From the NCBI GenBank assembly GCA_903874275.1, contig CAIQRS010000154.1, forward strand, positions 1-33,171: a stretch of 33,171 nucleotides of DNA, written 5' to 3'. The translations under genes and the position numbers were made by a program. Below the pieces are notes generated by a model. It made no database searches. It had not been told where the DNA came from and saw only the letters and a list, made by a program, of their open reading frames with translations. The DNA is from an uncultured Anaeromyxobacter sp. GTDB lineage: Bacteria; Myxococcota; Myxococcia; Myxococcales; Anaeromyxobacteraceae. Below, in pieces: positions 5,691 to 13,507 of this stretch (position 1 is the stretch's first letter; each line of letters opens with the position of its first letter).

Positions 5691-7148
5691 TCAGGGGCAG
5701 GGGAGCCCGCGCAGGGCCGGCGGAGCGGTGCGCAGCCAGGCGACGGTGGCGTCGCGCAGCCGGAGGTCGCCACGGATGGTCTTCGCCCCGGGCGGGAGCC
5801 GGGTGAGCACGCCCCGCAGCCCGTCGCCACCCTCGGCGAGGAACTCGTTCATCGCGACGGTGTAGGTCCGGGACGGGTCGATGGGGATGCCGGAGCAGGT
5901 GCGCGTCGCGGCGCCGTCGAAGACCACGCCGGCGACCTGCGGCGCCTCGTTGCGGAAGGAGGTGAGCGCGGAGAGCGCGGCGAGCAGGTCGGCCCCGCGC
6001 ATCCGCACCACGGCCAGGCCGTCGTCGAAGGGCATGGCCTCGTACACCTGGCCGTAGCGCAGCTCCCCGGCGGGCAAGGTGGCCCGGAGCGCGCCGGCGT
6101 TGACGAGCCCGATCTCGGCCCCCATGGCCGAACGGGCCGCCTGGGCGGCCGTGGCGCCCAGCGGGGAGACCCGGTCGCGCCCCCGTCCGAGCGGCCGGTC
6201 GAGCCGCACCCCCACGGGGCGCATCCGCTCCGCGTCGGCAGCGGCCAGCGCGGGCGCCACCGCGGCGCGCACCTTCGCGTCCTCGGCGACGGCGCCGCCG
6301 CCCTTTCCGTCGCCCGGGCGGATGGGCAGGTGGAAGCGGGCCGGCTGCCCGGCGCACAGGGTGAGCCAGCCCACCGACTCCCCCTTGGAACCTGCCTGCA
6401 GCAAGGCCACGCCGTTCACGATGTGTGAAACGTACCCGTGGGTGTGGCCGCCCACCAGCACGTCCACCAGGCCAGCCGGCAGCGCCCGCGCCAGCGAGAA
6501 CAGCTCGCCCCGCGGGTCGCACGACGAGAGGTCGTCGGGGGAGGCGCGCTCGCGGCAGGACCCCCCGGCGTGGACCACGCCCACCACCAGCCCGGCGCCC
6601 CGGGCGCGCAGGTCGCGGGCCTGGCGCTCCGCCTCCGGGGTCAGCTTGCCGAAGCGCAGCCCCGCCGCGTTGGCCGGCATGGTCTGCCGCGGCGTGGAGG
6701 GCGTGGCCAGGCCGAACACCCCCACCACCGGCCCCCCAGGGAGCCGGAAGATCCGCCCCGGCTCGAGGTTCTTCCAGTCCGGCATTCGTCCGGTGCGGGC
6801 GTCGCGCAGGTTGGCGGCCAGGGTGGGGTAGGGGGCGGAGGCGATGCGCCGGCGGGCCGCCTCCTGGCCGAAGTCCAGGTCGTGGTTCCCCAGTGCCGCC
6901 CCATCCACTCCCAGTGCAGCGAGCCCGGCGGTGACCACGTCCCCCGCCGAGAGGCTGGCCTCGATGGTCCCCTGCGCCGAGTCGCCGGCGTCGAGCAGGA
7001 GCGAGGGGCCGCGGGCCCGCACCGGTGCGATGGCGGCCGCGATCCGGGGGAGCGCGTCCACCCGTCCGTGCAGGTCGGAGAGGGAGAGGATCTCGACGCA
7101 GGACGGGGCGGCCGAGAGGGCGAGGGCGAGCGCGGCGGGCAGCAGCAT
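5691..7148 (-). CDS. Secreted 5'-nucleotidase / UshA-type metallophosphoesterase
   Basis: The product is 485 residues from the ATG at 7148. That start is preferred over a GTG 36 bases upstream because the protein then begins directly with a signal peptide (MLLPAALALALSAAPS). The N-terminal calcineurin-like domain shows the metal-site motifs SLSDLHGR, DAGDSAQGT, ALGNHDLDFG and VGGHTHG. The C-terminal 5'-nucleotidase domain shows NAGALRATLP, YEAMPFDDGLAVV and NEFLAEGGDG. Members hydrolyse nucleotides, nucleotide sugars or similar phosphoesters in the periplasm using two divalent metals; the exact substrate is not readable. Six cysteines, several in the metal-domain insert, may form disulfides. 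It is divergent from the cytochrome operon and lies between that operon and the tRNA. It is slightly shorter than E. coli UshA. Confidence 0.9.
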   Translation of the reverse strand: MLLPAALALALSAAPSCVEILSLSDLHGRVDALPRIAAAIAPVRARGPSLLLDAGDSAQGTIEASLSAGDVVTAGLAALGVDGAALGNHDLDFGQEAARRRIASAPYPTLAANLRDARTGRMPDWKNLEPGRIFRLPGGPVVGVFGLATPSTPRQTMPANAAGLRFGKLTPEAERQARDLRARGAGLVVGVVHAGGSCRERASPDDLSSCDPRGELFSLARALPAGLVDVLVGGHTHGYVSHIVNGVALLQAGSKGESVGWLTLCAGQPARFHLPIRPGDGKGGGAVAEDAKVRAAVAPALAAADAERMRPVGVRLDRPLGRGRDRVSPLGATAAQAARSAMGAEIGLVNAGALRATLPAGELRYGQVYEAMPFDDGLAVVRMRGADLLAALSALTSFRNEAPQVAGVVFDGAATRTCSGIPIDPSRTYTVAMNEFLAEGGDGLRGVLTRLPPGAKTIRGDLRLRDATVAWLRTAPPALRGLPCP

Positions 7149-7241
7149 GGGGGTCCTGGAGACCTTAGCAGTCGCCCCGGACACTCCGCAGATTGATCTG
7201 GATCACCTCCAGGTACGATTTGACGCGCAGCGAAATGCTTG

Positions 7242-7255
7242 CACCCGGTCGGGTG
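7242..7255. promoter_or_regulatory. Perfect 6-base inverted repeat in the divergent promoter region
   Basis: CACCCG and CGGGTG are separated by GT, 33 bases before the TTG start at 7288, in the 139-base gap between the phosphoesterase and the electron-transfer operon. A TTGACG lies at 7219-7224 without a good -10 partner. The repeat could be an operator for the plus-strand operon. Confidence 0.3.
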
Positions 7256-7287
7256 TGTTTCCCTTCGCCGGAACCGGAGGTGCATCG

Positions 7288-7602
7288 TTGGCTGGACGTC
7301 TCGAGGGGCTCAAGAAGATGGTGCAGTCAGGCCTCACCAGGGAGGAATTGCCGCCGGCGCCGCCACCCGCTCCGGGGTCTTCCCGCCCCTCGCTCCTCCG
7401 CGTGCTCTTCGAGGTCGAGTCGCTCCCGGACGCCCCATCCGGGCCGCCCGGCGACCGGCGCTCGCTCCTCTCCGTCCTCCTCTCCCGCGAGTCGCTCCCG
7501 CTCGACCCGGAGCGGAAGCGCACCCACCGCGACTGGCTCTCCTTTCTGTTCGCTCCCGAACGCATCGACCCGCCCGGCGGCACCGGGCCGGAGGCCCACT
7601 GA
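7288..7602 (+). CDS. Small three-repeat protein leading the cytochrome/NrfD operon
   Basis: Start TTG 7288 is chosen because GGAGG lies at 7276-7280 with seven-base spacing. The 104-residue product has no signal peptide, no cysteine and no transmembrane stretch. A helical N-terminus (MAGRLEGLKKMVQSGL) and a Pro-rich linker precede three repeats: residues 35-47 SLLRVLFEVESLP, 59-71 SLLSVLLSRESLP and about 82-95 DWLSFLFAPERIDPP, with a period of 23-24. Each repeat is a short amphipathic helix ending in Leu/Ile-Pro or Asp-Pro, separated by Pro/Gly/Arg linkers. Its stop directly abuts the ATG of the tetraheme cytochrome gene, so it belongs to that operon. I cannot name a function; a membrane-surface assembly or docking role for the redox complex is possible. 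Confidence 0.7.
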   Translation: MAGRLEGLKKMVQSGLTREELPPAPPPAPGSSRPSLLRVLFEVESLPDAPSGPPGDRRSLLSVLLSRESLPLDPERKRTHRDWLSFLFAPERIDPPGGTGPEAH

Positions 7603-8067
7603 ATGGAGCACGGCAAGCACGTCTTCCGAATCGTCATCCTCGTGGCCGTCATCCTGGTCGTGGTGATCCTGGGGCGGGGCCTGCTCATCCCCAAGACCTA
7701 CGGCCTGTACGGCCGCTACCGCGCGGCCAACGTCGCCGAGCAGATGAACGCCCGCCCGGTGCTCCACGCAGGCGCGGCCGCCTGCGCCGAGTGCCACTCC
7801 GAGCTGGCCGCCAAGCGGACCGCCGGGGGGCACCGGAACGTGAGCTGCGAGATCTGCCACGCCCCGCTCGGCGCCCACGTCCTGGCCGACGGCTCGGTGG
7901 TCAAGCCGCCCATCGACCGCTCGTTCACCCTGTGTGCGCGCTGCCACCGCAAGATGGCCGCCCGCCCCGCCAGGTTCCCGCAGGTGGACCTCGACCAGCA
8001 CGTCAACGGGCCGGTCGAGGGCAAGGTCTGCCTGCAGTGCCACGACCCCCACTCGCCGAAGCCGTGA
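7603..8067 (+). CDS. Membrane-anchored tetraheme cytochrome c
   Basis: This 154-residue protein has one N-terminal membrane helix (residues about 8-28, VILVAVILVVVILG) and four CxxCH heme-binding motifs: CAECH, CEICH, CARCH and CLQCH. Additional His residues can serve as distal ligands. The single uncleaved anchor puts the hemes in the periplasm. It follows the small repeat protein without a gap and precedes the FeS and NrfD subunits. In this arrangement it would take electrons from the quinol-oxidising membrane complex and pass them to other periplasmic carriers, as in Geobacter and Anaeromyxobacter respiratory complexes. The heme count comes directly from the sequence; the electron path is inferred. 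Confidence 0.92.
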   Translation: MEHGKHVFRIVILVAVILVVVILGRGLLIPKTYGLYGRYRAANVAEQMNARPVLHAGAAACAECHSELAAKRTAGGHRNVSCEICHAPLGAHVLADGSVVKPPIDRSFTLCARCHRKMAARPARFPQVDLDQHVNGPVEGKVCLQCHDPHSPKP

Positions 8068-8078
8068 AGGAGGACACC

Positions 8079-8870
8079 ATGAGCGACTGTCACGACGGGT
8101 GCAACGGGAGCCGCCGCGAGTTCCTCTCCGGCACGCTGAAGCTGGCCGGCGGCGCGGTGGTGACCGTGATCGGCGCCTCGGCGCTGGCCTCCTCCTCCTC
8201 CGGCCCCACCAGCGCGCCGATCCCAGGCGGTGGGGAGTACGACTGGAACGAGCACCTCTGGGCCTACCTGGTGGACACCACCAAGTGCATCGGCTGCGGC
8301 TCCTGCGCCCGGGCCTGCAAGGCCGAGAACGCCGTGCCCGACGGCTTCTTCCGCACCTGGATCGAGCGCTACGCCGTGGGCACCGACGACAGCCACGTGG
8401 ACTCGCCCAACGGCGGCATGGACGGGTTCCCGCCGGTCCAGGTGGGCTTCGTCGCCAACAAGTCCTTCTTCGTCCCCAAGATCTGCAACCACTGCCGGGC
8501 CACCCCCTGCACGCAGGTCTGCCCGGTGGGCGCCTCCTACCGCACCAAGGACGGCGCGGTCCTGGTGGACGCCGACAGCTGCATCGGCTGCGGCTACTGC
8601 GTCCAGGCCTGCCCCTACGGGAGCCGCTTCATCCACCCGGCCACCCACACCGCCTCGAAGTGCACCTGGTGCTACCACCGCATCACCAAGGGGCTGAAGC
8701 CGGCCTGCGTGACGGTCTGCCCGACCCAGGCGCGCCAGTTCGGCGACTTGAAGAAGGACGGCGACCCGGTGCGGGCCGTCGTCGAGCACGACCGCGTGCA
8801 GATCCTCCAGGGGCACCTGCTCACCGAGCCCCAGTGCTACTACACCCACCTCGACAAGGAGGTCAGGTGA
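8079..8870 (+). CDS. Tat-exported four-cluster ferredoxin subunit (HybA/NrfC type)
   Basis: Start ATG 8079 has a strong AAGGAGG site. The 263-residue product begins with a twin-arginine signal (SRREFLSGTLKLAGG, then a hydrophobic stretch). It then shows four cysteine groups for [4Fe-4S] clusters: CIGCGSCARAC, CNHCRATPCTQVCP, CIGCGYCVQACP and CTWCYHRIT...CVTVCP. This matches the electron-transfer subunit of complex-iron-sulfur enzymes that dock on NrfD-type membrane proteins. Its stop overlaps the NrfD start (ATGA). No molybdopterin or other catalytic subunit is encoded nearby, so it probably links quinol oxidation to the tetraheme cytochrome rather than to a terminal reductase. Confidence 0.95.
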   Translation: MSDCHDGCNGSRREFLSGTLKLAGGAVVTVIGASALASSSSGPTSAPIPGGGEYDWNEHLWAYLVDTTKCIGCGSCARACKAENAVPDGFFRTWIERYAVGTDDSHVDSPNGGMDGFPPVQVGFVANKSFFVPKICNHCRATPCTQVCPVGASYRTKDGAVLVDADSCIGCGYCVQACPYGSRFIHPATHTASKCTWCYHRITKGLKPACVTVCPTQARQFGDLKKDGDPVRAVVEHDRVQILQGHLLTEPQCYYTHLDKEVR

Positions 8871-10093
8871 TGCCCGAGATCACCGGCTTCTCCTTCCCCA
8901 ACGACATCCACGTCACCTGGAGCCTGATGATCGTCATGTACCCGTACATCACCGGGTTCGTGGCCGGCTCCTTCATCGTGACCTCGCTCTACCACCTCTT
9001 CGACCGCCAGGAGTTCAAGCCGGTGGCGCGCCTCGCCATGGCCACCTCCTTCGCCTTCCTGCTGGTGGCCTCGCTGCCGCTCCAGCTCCACCTGGGGCAG
9101 CCGCAGCGCGGACCGTTCGTCATCATCACGCCCAACTTCACCTCGGCGATGGCCGGCTTCGGCATCCTCTACTCGTTCTACATGCTCGTGCTGGTCCTCG
9201 AGCTCTGGTTCGTGTGGAGGCAGGAGATCATCGACCGGGCCCGGCGCAGCCGCGGGATGAAGCGCGCCTTCTACGCCGCGCTGGCGCTGGGCACCTACGA
9301 CACCTCGCCCGAGGCCATCGAGATCGACCACAAGGCCATCAAGATCCTGGCCGGCATCGGCCTGCCCGCCGCCTGCATGCTGCACGGCTACGTGGGGTTC
9401 ATCTTCGGCGCCATCAAGGCCAACCCCTGGTGGTCCACGCCGCTCATGCCGGTCATCTTCCTGCTCTCGGCGGCGGTCTCCGGCATCGCGCTGCTCATCC
9501 TCCTCTACCAGGTGTACGCCAAGCTCGACCGGCGGCCGGTGGTGTCCACCTGCGTCTCCGCCCTGGCCAGCTGGCTCTGGTTCTTCCTCATCCTCACCAT
9601 CACCCTCGAGGAGCTCGAGCTCATCGTGATGGCCTACGAGAAGTCGGAGTCCTGGCTCATCATCTCCGAGCTGCTCACCACCCGGCTCTCCTTCTCCTAC
9701 GTCACCATGCAGATGATCATCGGCGGGCTCATCCCGCTCATCCTGCTGGCGGTGGTGGTCCTGATGAACCGCTACCTGCACGAGAAGGTGCGCAACACGC
9801 TGGCCACCGTGGCCGCGTTCCTCACGCTCATCCAGGTCTTCTCGATGCGCTGGAACATCGTCATCGGTGGGCAGCTCCTCTCCAAGTCGCTGCGCGGGCT
9901 GCGCTCCCCGTACGAGCCGGAGATGTTCGGGCGGGAAGGGGTGCTCATGGCCATCGCCCTCTTCGTGGCGCCCTTCGTCATCCTCTGGGTCTTCGACCGG
10001 GTGCTGGGCATCGAGGAGCCGGAGGGGAGCGGCGGGCACGGGAACCCGCCGGCCGCGCCCGCCGAGGCGTCCGCCGCCAGCCACGTGCCGTGA
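8870..10093 (+). CDS. nrfD: NrfD-family quinol-interacting membrane subunit
   Basis: The ATG at 8870 overlaps the ferredoxin stop. The 407-residue protein is polytopic, with roughly nine to ten hydrophobic helices. The N-terminus (HVTWSLMIVMYPYITGFVAGSF) and the third helix region (QLHLGQPQRG) are typical of the NrfD/PsrC/HybB family, which binds menaquinol and passes electrons to a ferredoxin-like partner. A charged loop at about residues 120-150 and a Pro/Ala-rich cytoplasmic-type tail are present. With the two upstream genes it forms a quinol to FeS to cytochrome c relay. A DUF2339-like membrane protein follows within three bases, suggesting one transcript. Confidence 0.93.
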   Translation: MPEITGFSFPNDIHVTWSLMIVMYPYITGFVAGSFIVTSLYHLFDRQEFKPVARLAMATSFAFLLVASLPLQLHLGQPQRGPFVIITPNFTSAMAGFGILYSFYMLVLVLELWFVWRQEIIDRARRSRGMKRAFYAALALGTYDTSPEAIEIDHKAIKILAGIGLPAACMLHGYVGFIFGAIKANPWWSTPLMPVIFLLSAAVSGIALLILLYQVYAKLDRRPVVSTCVSALASWLWFFLILTITLEELELIVMAYEKSESWLIISELLTTRLSFSYVTMQMIIGGLIPLILLAVVVLMNRYLHEKVRNTLATVAAFLTLIQVFSMRWNIVIGGQLLSKSLRGLRSPYEPEMFGREGVLMAIALFVAPFVILWVFDRVLGIEEPEGSGGHGNPPAAPAEASAASHVP

Positions 10094-10095
10094 AA

Positions 10096-11835
10096 ATGGA
10101 GGACACATCGCTCCTGGAGGCGCGGATCGCCGATCTCGCCGACGTGGTGGCGCGGCTGGAGGGGCGCGTGGCGTCGCTGGAGCGGGCCGGGACGCCGGGC
10201 CGGCGCTCGGCCGCGCAGGCCGCCCTGGACCGGTCCGCCACCCCTTCCCGGGACAGCGCCGGCGCGTTCGACACCGGCCAGGCGACGCGGGTCGTCTCCC
10301 TGGGCGGCCGCACGCTGCTCGTCCTGGCCGGCGCCTTCGTGCTGCGCGCGGTGACCGACGCGGGGAGCATCCCATCCTGGCTGGGCGTGGGGCTCGGCTT
10401 CGTGTACGCCGGCGCCTGGATGATCATGGCCGACCGGGCCGGCAAGGCCGGGCAGACCATGTCGGCCGCGTTCCACGCCGCCTCGGTGGTGATCATCGGC
10501 TTCCCGCTGCTCATCGAGGGGACGAACAAGTTCAAGCTCTTCTCGCCGGGCGGCAGCGCGCTCGTGCTCACCGCCCTGACCGGGGCCGCCCTCCTGCTGG
10601 CCACCCGGCGGGGGTTGCAGTCGCTCGCCTGGGTGGTGTCCCTCGGGGGGACGGCCACCGCGCTCTGGCTCATGGCCACCTCGAAGGTGCTCGTCCCCGG
10701 GGCCCTCTACCTGGTGGCGCTGGGGACCGCCGTGGCCTGGATCGGCTACATCCGGGACTGGACGGGCATCCGCTGGCCGGTGGCGCTCGTCGCCGACGTG
10801 ATGGTCCTCATCGTCGCGGTGAAGGCCGGCGACCGGATGACCAACGAGGGGCCGGGCTCGGCGCTGCTCGTGCAGGCGGTGCTGGTGGCCCTCTTCCTGG
10901 GCTCCTTCGCGACCCGCACCCTCTACATGGGGCGCAAGGTGGTGCCCTTCGAGATGCTCCAGGCCGCCGCGGTGATCGTGGTCGGCATCGGAGGGGCGGT
11001 CTGGGTGGCCGTCCGCTCGGGACTCGGCCAGGCCGGGTTCGGGCTCACCTCGATCGTCTTCGGCGTGGCCTCCTACGCGGTGGCCTTCGCCTTCGTGGAG
11101 AGGCGCCAGAAGATCCGGGAGAATTTCTACTTCTACACCTCCATCGCCCTCGTCTTCCTGCTCTCCGGGACCGGCCTGCTCCTCGGCGAACCGGCGCGGT
11201 CGGTGGTCTGGGGCGCGCTCGCGGTCCTCTTCGCCTGGCTGGCGCTCTCGCGGAAGAGCCGCACGCTCTCCACCCACGCGGCCGTCTACGCCGTCGCCGC
11301 CTCGGCCGGGAGCGGGCTCGTCGCCCGGTCCATCTGGACCCTCTTCGTCGGCGGCGAGGTCGGGTGGCGCCCCTCCTTCGCGACCACCGCGGTCCTCCTC
11401 GCCGTGGCGGCGACCGCCTGGCTGGCCGGCCGGGCGCCCCGGAGCAACCTCCTCGAGCGCATCCCGCCGGTCATCCTCCACGTGGTGCTGGTGGTCGGGA
11501 CCTGCGGAACCCTGGTCGCCTGGCTGGCGCCGGTCGTCGCCGGGGTCGGACCGGGCACGAGCGCCGGCGCGCTCGCCACGCTTCGCACGGTCGTCCTGGT
11601 GGCCGCGGTGCTGGCCACCGCCTTCCTGGGGCGCACCCCCGGACACGCCGAGGCCGGCTGGCTCGCCTATCCGCTGCTCGGGTTCATCGGCCTGAAGATG
11701 CTGCTCGAGGACCTTCCCCGGGGGCGTCCCGTCACCCTCATCCTGGCCTTCGCCTTCTACGGTCTGGCGCTCATCCTGGTTCCCCGCATCCGCGCGCGGG
11801 GGAGCGCGGCGCAGGCCCCGACCGAGGGGAGCTGA
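10096..11835 (+). CDS. Polytopic membrane protein, DUF2339-like
   Basis: The ATG at 10096 lies two bases after the nrfD stop; a GTG at 10090 overlapping that stop (GTGA) is an alternative. The 579-residue product starts with a short coiled coil (LLEARIADLADVVARLEGRV) and a low-complexity linker (residues about 30-55). About fifteen or more closely spaced hydrophobic helices follow, with few polar loops. A coiled coil followed by many helices is the plan of the DUF2339 family, whose function is unknown. I see no catalytic motif. Co-transcription with the NrfD complex suggests a membrane support or assembly role, but this is context only. Confidence 0.8.
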   Translation: MEDTSLLEARIADLADVVARLEGRVASLERAGTPGRRSAAQAALDRSATPSRDSAGAFDTGQATRVVSLGGRTLLVLAGAFVLRAVTDAGSIPSWLGVGLGFVYAGAWMIMADRAGKAGQTMSAAFHAASVVIIGFPLLIEGTNKFKLFSPGGSALVLTALTGAALLLATRRGLQSLAWVVSLGGTATALWLMATSKVLVPGALYLVALGTAVAWIGYIRDWTGIRWPVALVADVMVLIVAVKAGDRMTNEGPGSALLVQAVLVALFLGSFATRTLYMGRKVVPFEMLQAAAVIVVGIGGAVWVAVRSGLGQAGFGLTSIVFGVASYAVAFAFVERRQKIRENFYFYTSIALVFLLSGTGLLLGEPARSVVWGALAVLFAWLALSRKSRTLSTHAAVYAVAASAGSGLVARSIWTLFVGGEVGWRPSFATTAVLLAVAATAWLAGRAPRSNLLERIPPVILHVVLVVGTCGTLVAWLAPVVAGVGPGTSAGALATLRTVVLVAAVLATAFLGRTPGHAEAGWLAYPLLGFIGLKMLLEDLPRGRPVTLILAFAFYGLALILVPRIRARGSAAQAPTEGS

Positions 11836-11887
11836 ATGCTCGCGAGCGAATCACGGTGTGGCGCGGCGCCGATTGCCGGGGTACCCT

Positions 11888-11915
11888 GTCCGTGGTACGT
11901 CGTCCGTGGTACGTC
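11888..11915. repeat. Perfect 14-base tandem repeat before the response regulator
   Basis: GTCCGTGGTACGTC occurs twice head to tail with no gap or mismatch (11888-11901 and 11902-11915), 51 bases before the ATG of an orphan NarL-type regulator. Each copy holds the palindromic words GTAC and ACGT. Tandem sites one and a third helical turns apart are a common layout for a dimeric regulator, so an autoregulatory operator is plausible. Confidence 0.7.
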
Positions 11916-11966
11916 GAATGATCTGACGTGGGGTGAAGGGCGCCCCAGGGGGCAGGGGAACCAAGG

Positions 11967-12611
11967 ATGCCGACGAGAGCCATAGCCATCGAGGACGACG
12001 AGGCGGTCTCCCGCCTCATCGCGCAGGTGCTGACTGCGCACGGCTTCGAGATGTGCGGGACCGCAGCCACCGGCGAGGACGGCATCGCGCTGGCGAAGCG
12101 CGAGGTCCCCGACGTCGCGCTCGTGGACCTCGGCCTCCCCAAGATGAGCGGCGAGGACGTCATCGCCGCCATCCGCCAGGAGGTCCCGAAGACCATGTGC
12201 ATCGCGCTCACCGCGGTGGACATCCCGGCCCGCGTCCTGGGAGCACTGCGTGCGGGGGCGGCCGGATACATCCTGAAGCCGTTCCACGCCGGCGAGCTGG
12301 CCCGGGCCGTCGAGGACGTGCTCCGCGGCGACTCGGCCCCCATCAGCCCCCGCGCCGCCAAGGTGCTGCTGGCGGAGCTTCGCGGCGACGCGCCCGACCA
12401 GCGCAACCACGGACCGCCGCTCTCCAAGCGGGAGCGAGAGGTGCTCGAGCTCCTGGTCCACGGCCACACCTACGCCGACGTGGCCAACGCCCTCGGGATC
12501 GCCGAGGGGACCGTCCAGACCTACGTGAAGCGCATCTACGAGAAGATGGACGTCTCCACGAAGGCGGAGGCGGCGCTCCTCGCGGTGGCTCGCGGTCTCG
12601 TGAAGCCGTAG
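11967..12611 (+). CDS. NarL/FixJ-family response regulator
   Basis: This 214-residue protein has an N-terminal receiver domain (acidic pocket EDD at residues 9-11, phospho-acceptor Asp54 in LVDLGLP, Thr in IALTAVD, Lys in YILKPFH). A short linker with PISPRA follows, then a C-terminal LuxR/GerE helix-turn-helix (LSKREREVLELLVHGHTY, then GIAEGTVQTYVKRIYEKM). All switch residues are present, so it should be activated by phosphorylation and bind DNA as a dimer. No histidine kinase is encoded in the window, making it an orphan. It sits between the redox operon and the fatty-acid operon, each with its own promoter region, so its targets are not obvious. Confidence 0.95.
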   Translation: MPTRAIAIEDDEAVSRLIAQVLTAHGFEMCGTAATGEDGIALAKREVPDVALVDLGLPKMSGEDVIAAIRQEVPKTMCIALTAVDIPARVLGALRAGAAGYILKPFHAGELARAVEDVLRGDSAPISPRAAKVLLAELRGDAPDQRNHGPPLSKREREVLELLVHGHTYADVANALGIAEGTVQTYVKRIYEKMDVSTKAEAALLAVARGLVKP

Positions 12612-12666
12612 CGGCGCCGGTTATACCCTCCGGGCTTGGACGGAGTGCCGGGTGTCCCGGCCTGCC

Positions 12667-12694
12667 TTGACTTGCAGGGGTCGGTCCCTATAAT
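12667..12694 (+). promoter_or_regulatory. Near-consensus sigma-70 promoter of the yceD-rpmF-fab operon
   Basis: TTGACT (12667-12672) and a perfect TATAAT (12689-12694) are separated by 16 bases, 33 bases before the yceD start. It is the best promoter in the window and drives the ribosomal-protein and fatty-acid synthesis genes. A small hairpin (GCCGGG/CCCGGC at 12647-12661) just upstream may help end transcription from the regulator gene. Confidence 0.85.
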
Positions 12695-12726
12695 GGACCG
12701 CTTTTCACGAGCCCGAAGCTGCGCAA

Positions 12727-13290
12727 ATGCGCGTCAATATTGATGAAATCAAGGATTCTGGCCTCGAGCGTGCCTGGGAGATCCCCACCGCCCGCCTCGA
12801 CGAAGCCCTCCGCGGCGACCGTGCCGGCTACCTGGCCGTGCGTCCGGCCAGGGTCGAGGCTCGCCTGGAGCGGCTGGGGAAGCGGGTCCGGCTCCAGGCG
12901 GTGACGAGCATCGAGCTCACCTCTCCCTGCGGTCGGTGCCTCCTCCCGGCCCGGACCACCGTCCCGGTGGACTTCCAGCTCTCCCTCGTCCCGGTCGAGG
13001 AGGCCGCGCAGTCGGAAGGCGGGTCCCGGGAGGACGGCGAGGAGCACTCCGAGGGCAGCTTCACGCCCCACCAGGTGGACGAGGAAACCTACAAGGGCAA
13101 GGTGATCGACCTCGATCCCCTGGTCGAGGAGCAGGTGCTGCTGGCGCTGCCGGCCTACCCGGTGTGCCAGGAAGGCTGCAAGGGGCTCTGCCCCGTCTGC
13201 GGCCAGAACCAGAACGAGAAGGCGTGCGGCTGCGACCGCCACGTGCCCGACCCCAGGTGGGCGGGGCTGGAGAAGTTCCGGCAGTCGTAG
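12727..13290 (+). CDS. yceD: YceD/DUF177 family protein
   Basis: This 187-residue protein has the DUF177 signature: an N-terminal strand-rich part, CGRCL near residue 68, an acidic linker (residues about 100-120) and the C-terminal DLDPLVEEQVLLALP followed by CxxxCxGLCPVCGQN. The last motif has several cysteines that could bind metal. Bacterial members are linked to 23S rRNA accumulation and nearly always precede rpmF, as here (31-base gap). No catalytic role is known. The start at the first ATG downstream of the promoter is well placed. Confidence 0.93.
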   Translation: MRVNIDEIKDSGLERAWEIPTARLDEALRGDRAGYLAVRPARVEARLERLGKRVRLQAVTSIELTSPCGRCLLPARTTVPVDFQLSLVPVEEAAQSEGGSREDGEEHSEGSFTPHQVDEETYKGKVIDLDPLVEEQVLLALPAYPVCQEGCKGLCPVCGQNQNEKACGCDRHVPDPRWAGLEKFRQS

Positions 13291-13321
13291 TACCGAGACA
13301 CATTCACAAGGAGCGAACACC

Positions 13322-13501
13322 GTGGGAGTTCCCAAGAAGCGAACGAGCAGCATGCGGCGCAACCGTCGGCGCGCCGCCAACTTCAAGATCACGCCTGCCA
13401 ACGTGACCCTCTGCCCGAAGTGCAAGGAGCCGGTGATGTCGCACCGGGTCTGCGCGGCGTGCGGGTTCTACAAGGAGCGTCAGGTTTCCGAGGGCGCATA
13501 G
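13322..13501 (+). CDS. rpmF: Ribosomal protein bL32
   Basis: This short frame starts with GTG, 59 residues, preceded by AAGGAG. It reads MGVPKKRTSSMRRNRRRA..., with the basic N-terminus that threads into the 50S subunit and four cysteines (CPKC and CAACG) forming the zinc-binding form of bL32. It ends six bases before plsX. The yceD-rpmF-plsX order is conserved across many bacteria and supports the call. Confidence 0.97.
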   Translation: MGVPKKRTSSMRRNRRRAANFKITPANVTLCPKCKEPVMSHRVCAACGFYKERQVSEGA

Positions 13502-13507
13502 GGCCCG

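Noticed and set aside
9772-11646. 624-residue minus-strand frame opposite nrfD and the DUF2339-like gene
   Set aside because: Gly/Arg/Glu/His-rich low-complexity shadow; the plus strand encodes well-formed membrane proteins.
11888-11915. CRISPR array start
   Set aside because: Only two 14-base copies with no spacer between them and no cas genes nearby.
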